From positions 1 through 26,690 of the forward strand of contig JAJXEL010000011.1 in NCBI GenBank assembly GCA_021639925.1: a stretch of 26,690 bases of DNA, given 5' to 3'. The notes beneath the pieces were generated by a model. It did not search any database. It saw only the letters and a program-made list of their open reading frames with translations, and was not told the origin of the DNA. Source of the stretch: Alphaproteobacteria bacterium. GTDB taxonomy: Bacteria > Pseudomonadota > Alphaproteobacteria > CAAGCB01 > CAG-977. The translations under genes and the position numbers were made by a program. Shown piece after piece: positions 1 through 7,785 of this stretch (the first letter of the stretch is position 1; every line of letters begins with the position of its first letter).

Positions 1-2
1 GG

Positions 3-1991
3 GTGGATAATCTCAGCCGTGTTTTCAGAAATAAGCATTATATTATTTTATCTGTTAAAGAACATAAAAACCATGCCCGGGATTTGGCGCAGGCGGCTCA
101 GGCTCTGACCGCGATTCTGGACATGTATGAACCGACGCAGTTGTTTGAAACCAAAGAAAGCGATCTGGATCAAAGTCCCTTTACCCTTTTTGCTCGTTTA
201 TGCAGTCCCGTAACGATGCCGCGGCCCCGAATCGGTTCGCTGGAAGGGGCCGAACTGAAATCTATGTTAACGGCGGATTACATTCATTTCACCGGCGACG
301 AAGGGCTGATCCGGTTTTTCAAAGGGGATTATGAACTGTTCGGTATTGTTATGGGAATCCGCAGTCCCGGCGATTATATGGACGAACAGATGGTTTCGGA
401 TCTGCTGTCTATTAATGTGGAAGTGACAATGCTGCATACGGTAACGCCGATTCCCAAAATCAAAGCTTTGGCTCTTTTGATGCAGCAAAAACGTATGGCC
501 AAGGTGACCAGCTTTTCCGGTTCGACGATAGACCAGTATGACGAAGCGATTGAAATGATCGATTCGACAGACAGCGATACGCAGACGTTATGCCATTATT
601 CTATGACATTGTTTATCTTTGGCATGACAAAGGAAGAAATCGAATTCGGACAAATGGAAGTCGAACGTCTGTGCCGTTTGTACGGTGTAACGCCTGTTCG
701 GGAAGGCTGGATTGCGCAGGCTTCTTTCTTTGCCCAATTCCCGACGTATGACGTTTATCCCAGAACATATTCATTTCTGTCGCGGGCCGTCGCAACGGCG
801 ATCAATCTGGAAAAAGCGCCGGAAGGCAATGCCAGCAGCGACTGGGGGCCGGGGCCGATTACTATTTTCAGGACGATCAGCGGGACGGCTTATCGCTGGC
901 AGTTCCATGTTACGGCGGCGGCAAACGCCGTGGCGCACTGTATTTTGCTGGGGTCAACCGGTCAAGGTAAAACGACATTGCTGGCTTTTCTGGCCGGACA
1001 GGCCATGCGTCATCGCGATTTGCGCGTTTACTTTTTTGACCGCCACAGAGGTGTGGAAGTTTTCTGCCGCGCGATTCAGGGGGCCTATGTTAATTTTGAC
1101 GGCGATAAAGATTCGACGTCAATGAATCCTTTTTCCTGCCGCGACACGCCTGAAAACAGAGCTTTCCTGCGCCGTTGGTTAAAAGCGATTACAATGGTTG
1201 ACGATGCGGTTTCGGAAAAAGAAATCGCCCGCGCGGTCACGACGGCTTTTGATTATCTGCGTCCGGAAGAAAGGACGTTGAAGAATCTGCATAAAAGCTG
1301 TTTTTCGCCGACAGGAGCCATGCGCCGCGAATTGTTCCGTTGGGTCAACGACCAGCAATACGGGCTGATCTTTAATTCGCCGAACGATACTTTGGACATG
1401 ACGGCGCGTTTTATCGCATTTGACTTTACCCATATTTTTGAAGACGAAGTTCTCGCGCCCGCGGTTATCAGTTATATTATGCAACGTATTCACAGCGTTT
1501 CCGGCGATACGGGCGATCCCAGCCTGATTATGATCGACGAAACCGCGCCGATGCTGAAACACCCGATGTTCCGCGACCAGTTTGTGATCGGCCTTCAGGA
1601 AGGCCGTAAGAAACGTCAGGCTTATCTGTGCGCGTTCCAACAGCCGAATATTGTAGATTCTCTGGGAATGGGTGAAGTAATCCGCGGTCAGTGCCAGACG
1701 GTGATTTTTTTCCGTAATCCGCAGGGAATGGAAGAAGATTATGAAAACTGGCGTTTGACTCCGCACGAACGCGACTTTGTTTTCGGCCGCGCGTTTAAAG
1801 AATTGAAATATGCTATTTTGGTCGCGCGCCCCGCTGTCGGCGAATCTGTTATTTTAGACGTGAATCTGAGCGGTCTGGGGCCGTTTTTGAAACTTTATTC
1901 TTCCGGGCGCAAGCACGTTTTGCTGGCAGAACAGCTGATGAAAGAATACGGTCCGGAAGGATTTGTCGAAAAATATCTGGAAGTCGCGTAA
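3..1991 (+). CDS. virB4: VirB4/TrbE-family type IV secretion ATPase (5' partial)
   Basis: This is the conjugation/secretion ATPase of a type IV secretion system, a cytoplasmic or membrane-associated protein that powers pilus assembly and substrate transfer. The frame is open to the left edge. The first possible start, GTG at 3, is probably an internal Val, because 662 residues falls short of the usual ~800 and the N-terminal VirB4 region is missing. The sequence shows a Walker A motif GSTGQGKT (residues 317-324) and a Walker B strand LIMIDE (508-513), followed by a region with RKKRQAYLCAFQQP, which suits the sensing/Gln motif region of these ATPases. The N-terminal half matches the CagE/TrbE/VirB layout. 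It ends 5 bases before a strong hairpin terminator, so it is the last gene of an upstream transcript. The exported VirB5-like genes that follow have their own promoter. Family assignment is firm; which T4SS subtype it serves is not visible here. Confidence 0.9.
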   Translation: MDNLSRVFRNKHYIILSVKEHKNHARDLAQAAQALTAILDMYEPTQLFETKESDLDQSPFTLFARLCSPVTMPRPRIGSLEGAELKSMLTADYIHFTGDEGLIRFFKGDYELFGIVMGIRSPGDYMDEQMVSDLLSINVEVTMLHTVTPIPKIKALALLMQQKRMAKVTSFSGSTIDQYDEAIEMIDSTDSDTQTLCHYSMTLFIFGMTKEEIEFGQMEVERLCRLYGVTPVREGWIAQASFFAQFPTYDVYPRTYSFLSRAVATAINLEKAPEGNASSDWGPGPITIFRTISGTAYRWQFHVTAAANAVAHCILLGSTGQGKTTLLAFLAGQAMRHRDLRVYFFDRHRGVEVFCRAIQGAYVNFDGDKDSTSMNPFSCRDTPENRAFLRRWLKAITMVDDAVSEKEIARAVTTAFDYLRPEERTLKNLHKSCFSPTGAMRRELFRWVNDQQYGLIFNSPNDTLDMTARFIAFDFTHIFEDEVLAPAVISYIMQRIHSVSGDTGDPSLIMIDETAPMLKHPMFRDQFVIGLQEGRKKRQAYLCAFQQPNIVDSLGMGEVIRGQCQTVIFFRNPQGMEEDYENWRLTPHERDFVFGRAFKELKYAILVARPAVGESVILDVNLSGLGPFLKLYSSGRKHVLLAEQLMKEYGPEGFVEKYLEVA

Positions 1992-1996
1992 TAACA

Positions 1997-2029
1997 AATC
2001 GGGCGATCGCCCGATTTTGTCTTTTTTTT
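1997..2029 (+). terminator. Rho-independent terminator after virB4
   Basis: A perfect 20-bp palindrome (1997-2016) folds into a 10-bp GC-rich stem, or 8 bp with a 4-base loop, followed by TTGTCTTTTTTTT. It starts 5 bases after the virB4 stop, and the next gene has its own promoter, so it separates two transcripts. Confidence 0.85.
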
Positions 2030-2059
2030 GTCATAATTGCCTTAATAAAAACCATTGTT

Positions 2060-2088
2060 TTGCCATAATTCTATGGTTAAACTATAAT
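2060..2088 (+). promoter_or_regulatory. Sigma-70-type promoter for the secreted-protein operon
   Basis: TTGCCA (2060-2065), a 17-base spacer and a perfect TATAAT (2083-2088) lie about 49 bases upstream of the ATG at 2137. The expected start is near 2095, giving a leader of about 42 bases that carries a strong AAAGGAGG ribosome-binding site at 2124-2131. No operator-like repeat is obvious. Confidence 0.8.
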
Positions 2089-2136
2089 TAGTAAGTAAAG
2101 CTGCGCGCAAAGCTGTAAATATAAAAGGAGGCTTCT

Positions 2137-2817
2137 ATGACCTATTCAAAGAAAACAGCGATTTTTGGTTTGATTGCGGTTTCTTTTCTGTTCCGTTGTG
2201 AAACGGCCCGCGCTATTCCCATTCCGACAATCGGGGGCGAACTGGCCACACAGATTGATCAGCTGACGAAACACATTGATGAACTGAAAAAAGTAAAAGA
2301 CCAGATTACCAACGGGATTGAACAAGCGAAATCCATGGGCGACAAATTAAGTATGGACGCCTTGAAAAGTTTTGCTTCCGGTCAGGTGAATTCGGCTTTA
2401 AGCGGCGGCATGAAGGCTGTGGAAATTCCCCAGGAAATGGAAAAGGCAGGATTTTCCGAAAATGTTATGAAGGATCCTGAAAAAATAACGGAAACCCTTG
2501 AAAAAATGAAGAAAATAGGGATTTCTGAAGGAGCAACGGATTCGGAACAGCGCAACGTTTGCTGGGCGGCGCAAAAAAGTATGCAAAAAGAATTATCCAT
2601 GTCAGGATTGGCAAATTCTTTTGCGTTGCAGCAGAATCTGGCCAGCGGAGAAGATATGAAAAAAGCGCAGGAAGCGTCAAGCGCTTCTGATGACCAGATG
2701 CAGTTGCTTGGCGCGAACACGGCAACGCTGAAAGTTTTATACCAGCAGGCAGCTTCTGCGACATTGATGGAAGCCAACAACCTTGCAAGTTCAGCGATTG
2801 ATTCGATGTGTAACTGA
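2137..2817 (+). CDS. Exported helical protein, VirB5-like (paralogue 1)
   Basis: First gene after the promoter. Residues 1-26 form a signal peptide ending ARA. The mature part is almost wholly helical, with a Gln/Lys-rich coiled-coil stretch (residues 37-70) right after the cleavage site. Cys142 and the penultimate Cys225 are the only mature cysteines. Residues 170-204 (GEDMKKAQ, then a helix) resemble the final helical pair of the gene at 4342, which has SADDLNKAQ at the same relative place. Length, signal peptide, helical make-up and position after a VirB4 gene suit the VirB5/TrbJ class of minor pilus subunits or adhesins. I see no diagnostic motif that proves it. The ribosome-binding site AAAGGAGG lies 5 bases before the ATG. 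Export is well supported; the family is inferred. Confidence 0.75.
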   Translation: MTYSKKTAIFGLIAVSFLFRCETARAIPIPTIGGELATQIDQLTKHIDELKKVKDQITNGIEQAKSMGDKLSMDALKSFASGQVNSALSGGMKAVEIPQEMEKAGFSENVMKDPEKITETLEKMKKIGISEGATDSEQRNVCWAAQKSMQKELSMSGLANSFALQQNLASGEDMKKAQEASSASDDQMQLLGANTATLKVLYQQAASATLMEANNLASSAIDSMCN

Positions 2818-2850
2818 CGCGGAACCTCTAATTTAAGATGGAGAAAAAAA

Positions 2851-3561
2851 ATGTTACGTAAATACGCTCTTATTGCTTCCGTCTTAGCCGCGTTGGGAAC
2901 GCCGTCGGCTGCCAAAGCCCAGACAACAATGGACGTCGCCATGAAAATTCAGGCTATTTTGGATCAGCTGTCCGAAATTCGTTCGGGATTAAAACAGGTG
3001 CAGTCCAGTATGAACATTGAAACCATGTTGCAGAATTTGGGCGGGAACGGCGACTGGAAAGCTATGTTGAAAAATGCGGCGGGCGGTATTTTTGATAAAA
3101 ATGCGGAAAAAGGCGGAACCAAACAGGCTCTGCTGCTGTTACCCGAAGGGCTGGCCGAAAAAGCGGACGATCCCAAAGCAGCCATTGACTGGATGGAAAA
3201 AAATCTCTTCTTGCAAAAGGAAAACGCATCTTTGGAAGAAGTTGATGAAATGACGAAAAAAAGAGTTGAATTTCAGTATACGGCGCTGGCCGCCGGATAT
3301 GGAAAAGCGATCGCAACCCGCAAGCAGTTGGATAAAGATATGGCCACGATTGAAAAACTGCGCCAGGACGCGGAAAGCAAAGAAGCGGAAACAGATTTGC
3401 AAAATGAAATCAACAGAATTGCTTTGTTAAAATTGGAACAGGCCAATTATCAACAACTGCTTACGTCAACGCAATCGCATATAAAAGGCACTTATAGCCT
3501 GACAGCCATAGAAGAAGCCCAACAAAAAAGCAGCGGTCAATCAGGCAAGTCAGGCGGGTAG
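2851..3561 (+). CDS. Exported coiled-coil protein, VirB5-like (paralogue 2)
   Basis: A signal peptide ends AKA at residue 23, giving a mature Gln1. Residues 25-55 (helix with ILDQLSEIRSGLKQVQ) are followed by a Gly-rich segment (63-90). A long helical C-terminal half has KKRVEFQYTALAAGYG (137-150) and ETDLQNEINRIALLKLEQ (180-197). This arrangement, with a last helix of the type DLQxxIxxxxLLxxEQ, is the pattern of VirB5/TrbJ proteins. The tail (SSGQSGKSGG) is low-complexity and probably disordered. No cysteine is present. GGAG stands 7 bases before the ATG, and the gene follows the previous one by 33 bases in the same operon. It probably acts at the cell surface or in the periplasm with its neighbours. 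Confidence 0.75.
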   Translation: MLRKYALIASVLAALGTPSAAKAQTTMDVAMKIQAILDQLSEIRSGLKQVQSSMNIETMLQNLGGNGDWKAMLKNAAGGIFDKNAEKGGTKQALLLLPEGLAEKADDPKAAIDWMEKNLFLQKENASLEEVDEMTKKRVEFQYTALAAGYGKAIATRKQLDKDMATIEKLRQDAESKEAETDLQNEINRIALLKLEQANYQQLLTSTQSHIKGTYSLTAIEEAQQKSSGQSGKSGG

Positions 3562-3575
3562 AAAGGAAGAGAACA

Positions 3576-4358
3576 ATGAAAAAGCAAATACTTTTAACTG
3601 GAATGCTGACGGTATCTCTTCTGATTCCCGTATCAGAAGCAAAAGCTCAGGGCTGGCCGACATTTGACGTTGCCAAGCTGGCTTCCCTGATTACCAATCT
3701 GGTCGGCCGTTTCCAACCGATTCCGCAGGTGTTAAGCCGTGTCAATCAGGTAAAAACGACGATGTCGCAGATTCAGGCGGTCGGCCAGGAGGCAATGTCA
3801 GGCGACTTGAAATCAATCGGCCAGGCCGCGGCCGGAGCTTTGAAATCGGACGCTTTTACCGGCGGTAAAAAGTCTGAAGTTTCCGATGCGGCCGAAGGGG
3901 CAAACGGCGCTTCTGACGCGTCAAAGAAAATTAAAGAAACGATGTTCGCCGCCAATAAGGACGAGTTTTCAATGGACGAATATCAGCAAATTACCGAAAC
4001 CAGACAAGAATTTCAAGATGCGGCCAATGCGGAAACGCTTGCGACGTCCTTTTATATGGTAGTCAATTCTGCGCAGCAGTCGGAAGAACGTTTTAAAAAG
4101 GCTGACGAAGCCATGAAAAATGCCGAAACGATTCAGGACAGCGTTAATGCGAATACGATGATGATTATGAACGGCAATTACGAACGTTTAAATCAAATCG
4201 CCATTCAGTTGGCCAATTTGAAAAAACAAACGGCCGAACATGTCGTTTCTTTGCCGGTCAACGGCTATACGAAACCGGAACCGGCCAAGAATATGAAATT
4301 AGGGCAAGGCGAATACTCTGTACAAGAAAAGGATGAAATCGATGTTGACTTTGAATAA
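3576..4358 (+). CDS. Exported helical protein, VirB5-like (paralogue 3)
   Basis: A signal peptide ends AKA (residue 24). The mature N-terminus reads QGWPTFDVAKLASLI, the proline plus FD-x-A pattern that VirB5 proteins typically show at their first helix. A Gly/Ala-rich middle (75-117) leads to ETRQEFQDAANAETLATSFY (141-160) and then a long helical tail with ETIQDSVNANTMMIMNGNYE (184-203), again in VirB5 style. The last 35 residues are charged and proline-containing, probably unfolded, ending in an acidic DEIDVDFE. No cysteine. The start is fixed by GGAAGAG 5 bases upstream. Its 3' end overlaps the next gene by 17 bases, which suggests translational coupling. Of the four short proteins this has the clearest VirB5 signature. 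Confidence 0.78.
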   Translation: MKKQILLTGMLTVSLLIPVSEAKAQGWPTFDVAKLASLITNLVGRFQPIPQVLSRVNQVKTTMSQIQAVGQEAMSGDLKSIGQAAAGALKSDAFTGGKKSEVSDAAEGANGASDASKKIKETMFAANKDEFSMDEYQQITETRQEFQDAANAETLATSFYMVVNSAQQSEERFKKADEAMKNAETIQDSVNANTMMIMNGNYERLNQIAIQLANLKKQTAEHVVSLPVNGYTKPEPAKNMKLGQGEYSVQEKDEIDVDFE

Positions 4359-5115
4359 AATGAAAAAAATGTTCTTGGCCGTCGGTTTGGCGCTGGCTTT
4401 TTCTTCTTCGCCGGCTCAGGCGGGGTGTATGCCGATCAATCCGATCTGTCTGTTCAAAATGATTTTAAAGGCGACGCCCGGAATGCCGGTTTTTGACTTT
4501 GCTTCGGTGCCTGCGATCATTCCGCATGTTCCTGCTTCTTTGTTAAAGGAAGGACAGGCGAAGTTAAAAGAAGTTGCCGATAATGCTTTGGAAAAAATCC
4601 GTTCCGGCGAATTGCCGTCGATGGCCGACATTAAACTGGATATGCCCAGTTTTGAAGGGTCGACGCCCGCGCAGAACGAAGAATTCGCTTCTTTGGAAGC
4701 ATTTCCGAAAATGGACGGGGAAGATCCGTTGGAAGTTTCCAAGGCAATTGAAGTTATTTTTCTGCGTCCCGGCTGGAATGAAGAAGGCTCTGAAATGACT
4801 CAGTATGACAAACTGTTGATGAAATATTATCAGGGGCAGTTTAAGTATAATAATGTGCTTGAAATCGCCGGTTATACAGCTTTTATGCAAAACAGACTGG
4901 AAGAGTTGATGACGGCTGCCGAAGATATTCAAAAACAGATTGAAAGCGCAGACGATTTAAATAAAGCGCAACGGGCAAATTATGCGGCGCATTTGATGGA
5001 ATATCAGCTGATGATTGTTTATAATCAGTTGCTGGCAGCTGAATTGCAGCTTGATTCGGCTGTTAATCTGAGCGGCGGCATTATTTTAGACCAGCCTGTT
5101 TTCGGCAATATGTAG
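4342..5115 (+). CDS. Exported helical protein, VirB5-like (paralogue 4)
   Basis: The best start is ATG 4342 (257 aa). AAAGGA (4328-4333) lies 8 bases before it, whereas the upstream ATG at 4333 overlaps that site; ATG 4360 is a further option. A signal peptide ends AQA (residue 27), followed by GCMPINPIC with two close cysteines (29 and 36). Then comes GMPVFDFASVPAII (47-60), close to WPTFDVAKLASLI of the preceding protein. The C-terminal helices hold ESADDLNKAQRANY (201-214) and YNQLLAAELQL (227-237). The middle (100-150) differs from the sister proteins and is acidic. The gene begins inside the end of the previous one. By layout it is a paralogue of the other three; the role is inferred from the VirB4 neighbour. 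Confidence 0.76.
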   Translation: MLTLNKMKKMFLAVGLALAFSSSPAQAGCMPINPICLFKMILKATPGMPVFDFASVPAIIPHVPASLLKEGQAKLKEVADNALEKIRSGELPSMADIKLDMPSFEGSTPAQNEEFASLEAFPKMDGEDPLEVSKAIEVIFLRPGWNEEGSEMTQYDKLLMKYYQGQFKYNNVLEIAGYTAFMQNRLEELMTAAEDIQKQIESADDLNKAQRANYAAHLMEYQLMIVYNQLLAAELQLDSAVNLSGGIILDQPVFGNM

Positions 5116-5143
5116 CCGATTTTAGAAAGAGAGGAGAAAACAA

Positions 5144-7054
5144 ATGAAACCTTCTTTAAAAACAACACTGATGACGGTAACGATATTGTCGACCGGATTC
5201 TTCGCTCTTTCTTCCAGCTTGGCTTATGCCGCTTATAAAAAGCCGGAAGTAAAGAAAACAGCCGCCAATACCAGTTTTCAGCAGTATCCGAAGCTGGGCG
5301 AAGTCAAAGACGACGTAAATACGGCGCTTGACCTGCATCAGACCGCGGCTTCTTTGCTGTCGGAAAAACAACAGCTGGAAGAATATAAGGAAAGTATTGA
5401 AAAATATAATGAAATCGAACGCCGCCTGACGCAGAACACGCAATGTAATATTTCTCAGCTGAAAGAACATTTTTCCGACGGCGAAGCTGTTTGGAAAAAA
5501 GTGTCCGCCTGGGCAGAAGACAGCGCTTCTACGTTGCTGGCCGAAGCTTCCGATTCTTTAAGCGACGAAGAATCTTCTTCGCAGCTGAGCGCTTTGGAAG
5601 CAAAGATCAATGCCGGCGATTCATCGGAAGACGCTTCGACGACGGTAACGACAGATTCTGATTCTCCGTATTCTTCGATTAATGAAAATACGACAACGCA
5701 AGAAGCGATGGCAATGGTTGACGCCGGTACGGCCGAAGCCGAATCCGCCACCACCGATATGGATATGGACGAAGCGTCCGCATACGGCAAAGTCCGCTGG
5801 GACGTCGGCTATACGGTTTTAAAAGACGTTTACGCCAATCCCAAAAAATGGGGTAATCTGACGAAATCGTTTACGCCGTGGGTTGATCAAAAACATGTTT
5901 ACGATGTGTATTTGAATAACTTTTATGAGGAAATGGAAAAAAATTACTCAAGAGTTTATTATACAACCGGAGAAGGCGGCGTGAGCATTTCTCATACCCG
6001 TTCTTTTCCTGCCCGTCCGAAACTGAGCGCGTCGGATTCCTATCTGCCGGAAGACCATTATAACGGCGAAGTCCCGGATATAAAGGTATCTTCAACCAAA
6101 TACCAAGATTCGGCGGCTTCGGTTGACGATAAATGGTGCGGTTCTACGAACGGCATGAAAAACGAATGCGCCCGTGTTAACAAAGGCAAATTGTATCAAC
6201 AGCATCTGGCTTATGTGGCGGCGCTGCAGGCTATTCCTTTGAAAAGCGGTTATTCCGCGCCGAAAATGGACGCGCCGTATCTGCCGCAGAAACCTCTGCC
6301 GCCCTGGCGTGAATCTGTTTATATCATGAATGTGGAAAAACAAATTCCGGAAATGGCTTCCGATTTGCCGGATCCGTGGTTTAAGGTAACGCAGTCGATT
6401 GAAAACTTTACTTCCGAAGGTGAATTGTCGAATCTGGTCGAAAGACATGGAAACACCGTGCGTTACCGGCCCGAAGACTATAATGCCGAAACAGGAGAAA
6501 TCAAAAATAATTCCGACGGTACGCCCAGAATGCCGCTGCCTTTGATGACGAACCGGATCAGTTCTTATCTGATGTTGGTTTCCGCCAAAGAAGAACAGGA
6601 ACCGATTAAAGACAGGGCTGTGGCTTCAATCAAGGAAATGAACGAAAACATCATTTCCACTTTGGAAAAGGCGGGATATACGATTCCTAACCCGGGGACG
6701 TTTGATCTGGCAAACGAAGCGGATTACAACATGGCTTTGCAAAAGATGAAAGAACTGCAAGATGCGAAAATCAATTCCGCCAAAGCTAAAATGGAAAGTC
6801 TGCGCGCTTCGTTCGGCGGGAAACTGCTGCCGTCCGTGACCCAAGTTCTGGAAGAAGAAACGACGACAATGGACGCTTTGCAGAAAGACACTGAATTCCT
6901 GATCGGCGTAACGCGCGATAATGCTGCGGAAATTAATTCGCTGCTGCTGACGGCGGCGGCGGACGCCACAGCCAACCAGACGTATAAAGAAAATCTGGAA
7001 AACAGTATGGAAGACCTGGCGCCGATTCCGCCTGTGGGCTGCCCGGTGCTGTAA
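5144..7054 (+). CDS. Large exported protein of unknown function, last gene of the T4SS-linked operon
   Basis: I do not recognise a family. Visible parts: a signal peptide ending AYA (residue 29); a helical segment (55-130) with KQQLEEYKESIEKYNEIERR; an acidic Ser/Thr-rich linker (135-212) that is probably disordered; an aromatic-rich region (215-420) with KVRWDVGYTVLKDVYANPKKWG and many Tyr/Trp; and a helical C-terminal part (480-620). Cys101, Cys332, Cys342 and Cys633 are the only cysteines, an even number that could pair in the periplasm. The protein ends in a proline-rich GCPVL tail. GAGGAG lies 7 bases before the ATG, and the gene follows the VirB5-like gene by 28 bases and precedes a terminator. 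It may be a surface or structural partner of the preceding VirB5-like proteins, or a secreted effector; nothing seen decides between these. Confidence 0.8.
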   Translation: MKPSLKTTLMTVTILSTGFFALSSSLAYAAYKKPEVKKTAANTSFQQYPKLGEVKDDVNTALDLHQTAASLLSEKQQLEEYKESIEKYNEIERRLTQNTQCNISQLKEHFSDGEAVWKKVSAWAEDSASTLLAEASDSLSDEESSSQLSALEAKINAGDSSEDASTTVTTDSDSPYSSINENTTTQEAMAMVDAGTAEAESATTDMDMDEASAYGKVRWDVGYTVLKDVYANPKKWGNLTKSFTPWVDQKHVYDVYLNNFYEEMEKNYSRVYYTTGEGGVSISHTRSFPARPKLSASDSYLPEDHYNGEVPDIKVSSTKYQDSAASVDDKWCGSTNGMKNECARVNKGKLYQQHLAYVAALQAIPLKSGYSAPKMDAPYLPQKPLPPWRESVYIMNVEKQIPEMASDLPDPWFKVTQSIENFTSEGELSNLVERHGNTVRYRPEDYNAETGEIKNNSDGTPRMPLPLMTNRISSYLMLVSAKEEQEPIKDRAVASIKEMNENIISTLEKAGYTIPNPGTFDLANEADYNMALQKMKELQDAKINSAKAKMESLRASFGGKLLPSVTQVLEEETTTMDALQKDTEFLIGVTRDNAAEINSLLLTAAADATANQTYKENLENSMEDLAPIPPVGCPVL

Positions 7055-7072
7055 CTGCCGGAAAACGTACGA

Positions 7073-7107
7073 AAAAAGCCTTTCATTTCTAATGGAAGGC
7101 TTTTTTT
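7073..7107 (+). terminator. Rho-independent terminator closing the secreted-protein operon
   Basis: A 14-bp stem (7073-7086 with 7092-7105, one G-T pair) with a 5-base loop ends in a run of seven T. It begins 18 bases after the stop of the 636-aa gene and isolates the operon from the ATP synthase genes. The A-rich 5' arm would let it work on the other strand too. Confidence 0.88.
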
Positions 7108-7135
7108 ATTCCGCGCTTTGTTTTGATTATTCTGT

Positions 7136-7164
7136 TTGAAAACAAAATTGTTTGTTGCTATAAA
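7136..7164 (+). promoter_or_regulatory. Sigma-70-type promoter for the ATP synthase operon
   Basis: TTGAAA (7136-7141), a 17-base spacer and TATAAA (7159-7164) lie about 60 bases upstream of atpH. The leader is AT-rich and ends in GGAAGGA just before the ATG. No riboswitch or attenuator fold was seen. Confidence 0.65.
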
Positions 7165-7224
7165 AGAATGTTTATAAAAGAATATGCTGCTGCAAAAAGC
7201 AAAAATTTTTAAACGGAAGGAATT

Positions 7225-7785
7225 ATGGCGAAAAAGATCAATAAAGCGGAACTGGCGAAAAAATATGCGTCAGCTCTGTTTGACGAGGCTGTGGCGCATG
7301 ATCAGGTTGATGCCGTCGCCGGGGAAGTGCGCGAACTGACGCAATTAATATCGGACAGCCCTGAATTTAAACGGCTGATTACGTCTCAGCTGATCGGCGC
7401 GCAAACCCGTTTTAAAGGAATTGAACTGGTATCCGACAAGGCGGGATTGTCCGATTCGATGCGCCGTTTTTTCGGTGTCTTGATTGAAAACGGCCGTTTG
7501 TCCCTTTTTCCTGAAATCGAACCTGTTTTTATGCGGTTGTATGAAGAATATAAAGGGATTTTGCCTGTTTTTGTCGTTTCGGCGCAGACATTAAATGACG
7601 CGTCGCGCCGGCGTTTGATAGAAGTGCTTCAAAAGATTTTCAATAAGGATATCCGCCTGAATGTTGCGGTTAATCCGTCTTTGATCGGCGGCTTGACGGT
7701 TCAGGTCGGGTCTTTTATGGCGGACGCTTCCGTAAAAACGAAACTGCAAAAACTTAATCTTGTTATGAAAGGTGTCGGGATATGA
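7225..7785 (+). CDS. atpH: ATP synthase F1 delta subunit (OSCP)
   Basis: Part of the peripheral stalk that holds the F1 alpha/beta ring against rotation, on the cytoplasmic face of the inner membrane. The 186-aa length is normal. The N-terminal helical bundle begins with [11 protein letters not shown] (residues 12-22), the usual OSCP opening. [14 protein letters not shown] and the C-terminal part [24 protein letters not shown] carry the family signature. GGAAGGA lies 4 bases before the ATG. The stop overlaps the atpA start as ATGA, so translation is probably coupled. First gene of atpHAGDC; the Fo genes are not in the window, which is normal for alphaproteobacteria. Confidence 0.96.
   Translation: MAKKINKAELAKKYASALFDEAVAHDQVDAVAGEVRELTQLISDSPEFKRLITSQLIGAQTRFKGIELVSDKAGLSDSMRRFFGVLIENGRLSLFPEIEPVFMRLYEEYKGILPVFVVSAQTLNDASRRRLIEVLQKIFNKDIRLNVAVNPSLIGGLTVQVGSFMADASVKTKLQKLNLVMKGVGI

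Noticed and set aside
1179..1766. A 195-codon open frame on the minus strand opposite virB4.
   Set aside because: It covers the Walker B part of virB4, has shadow-like composition and shows no start signal.
2382..2942. A 186-codon minus-strand frame spanning the first VirB5-like gene.
   Set aside because: It mirrors the plus-strand gene and crosses the ribosome-binding site of the next one; a Cys/Ser/Phe-rich antisense artefact.
4333..4341. ATG 4333 as the start of the fourth VirB5-like gene.
   Set aside because: It overlaps its own supposed ribosome-binding site; ATG 4342 has AAAGGA at a proper distance and still gives the full signal peptide.
7055..7224. A riboswitch or tRNA in the longest gene-free gap.
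   Set aside because: The 170 bases hold only the terminator, the promoter and AT-rich leader; no cloverleaf or conserved aptamer core was seen.
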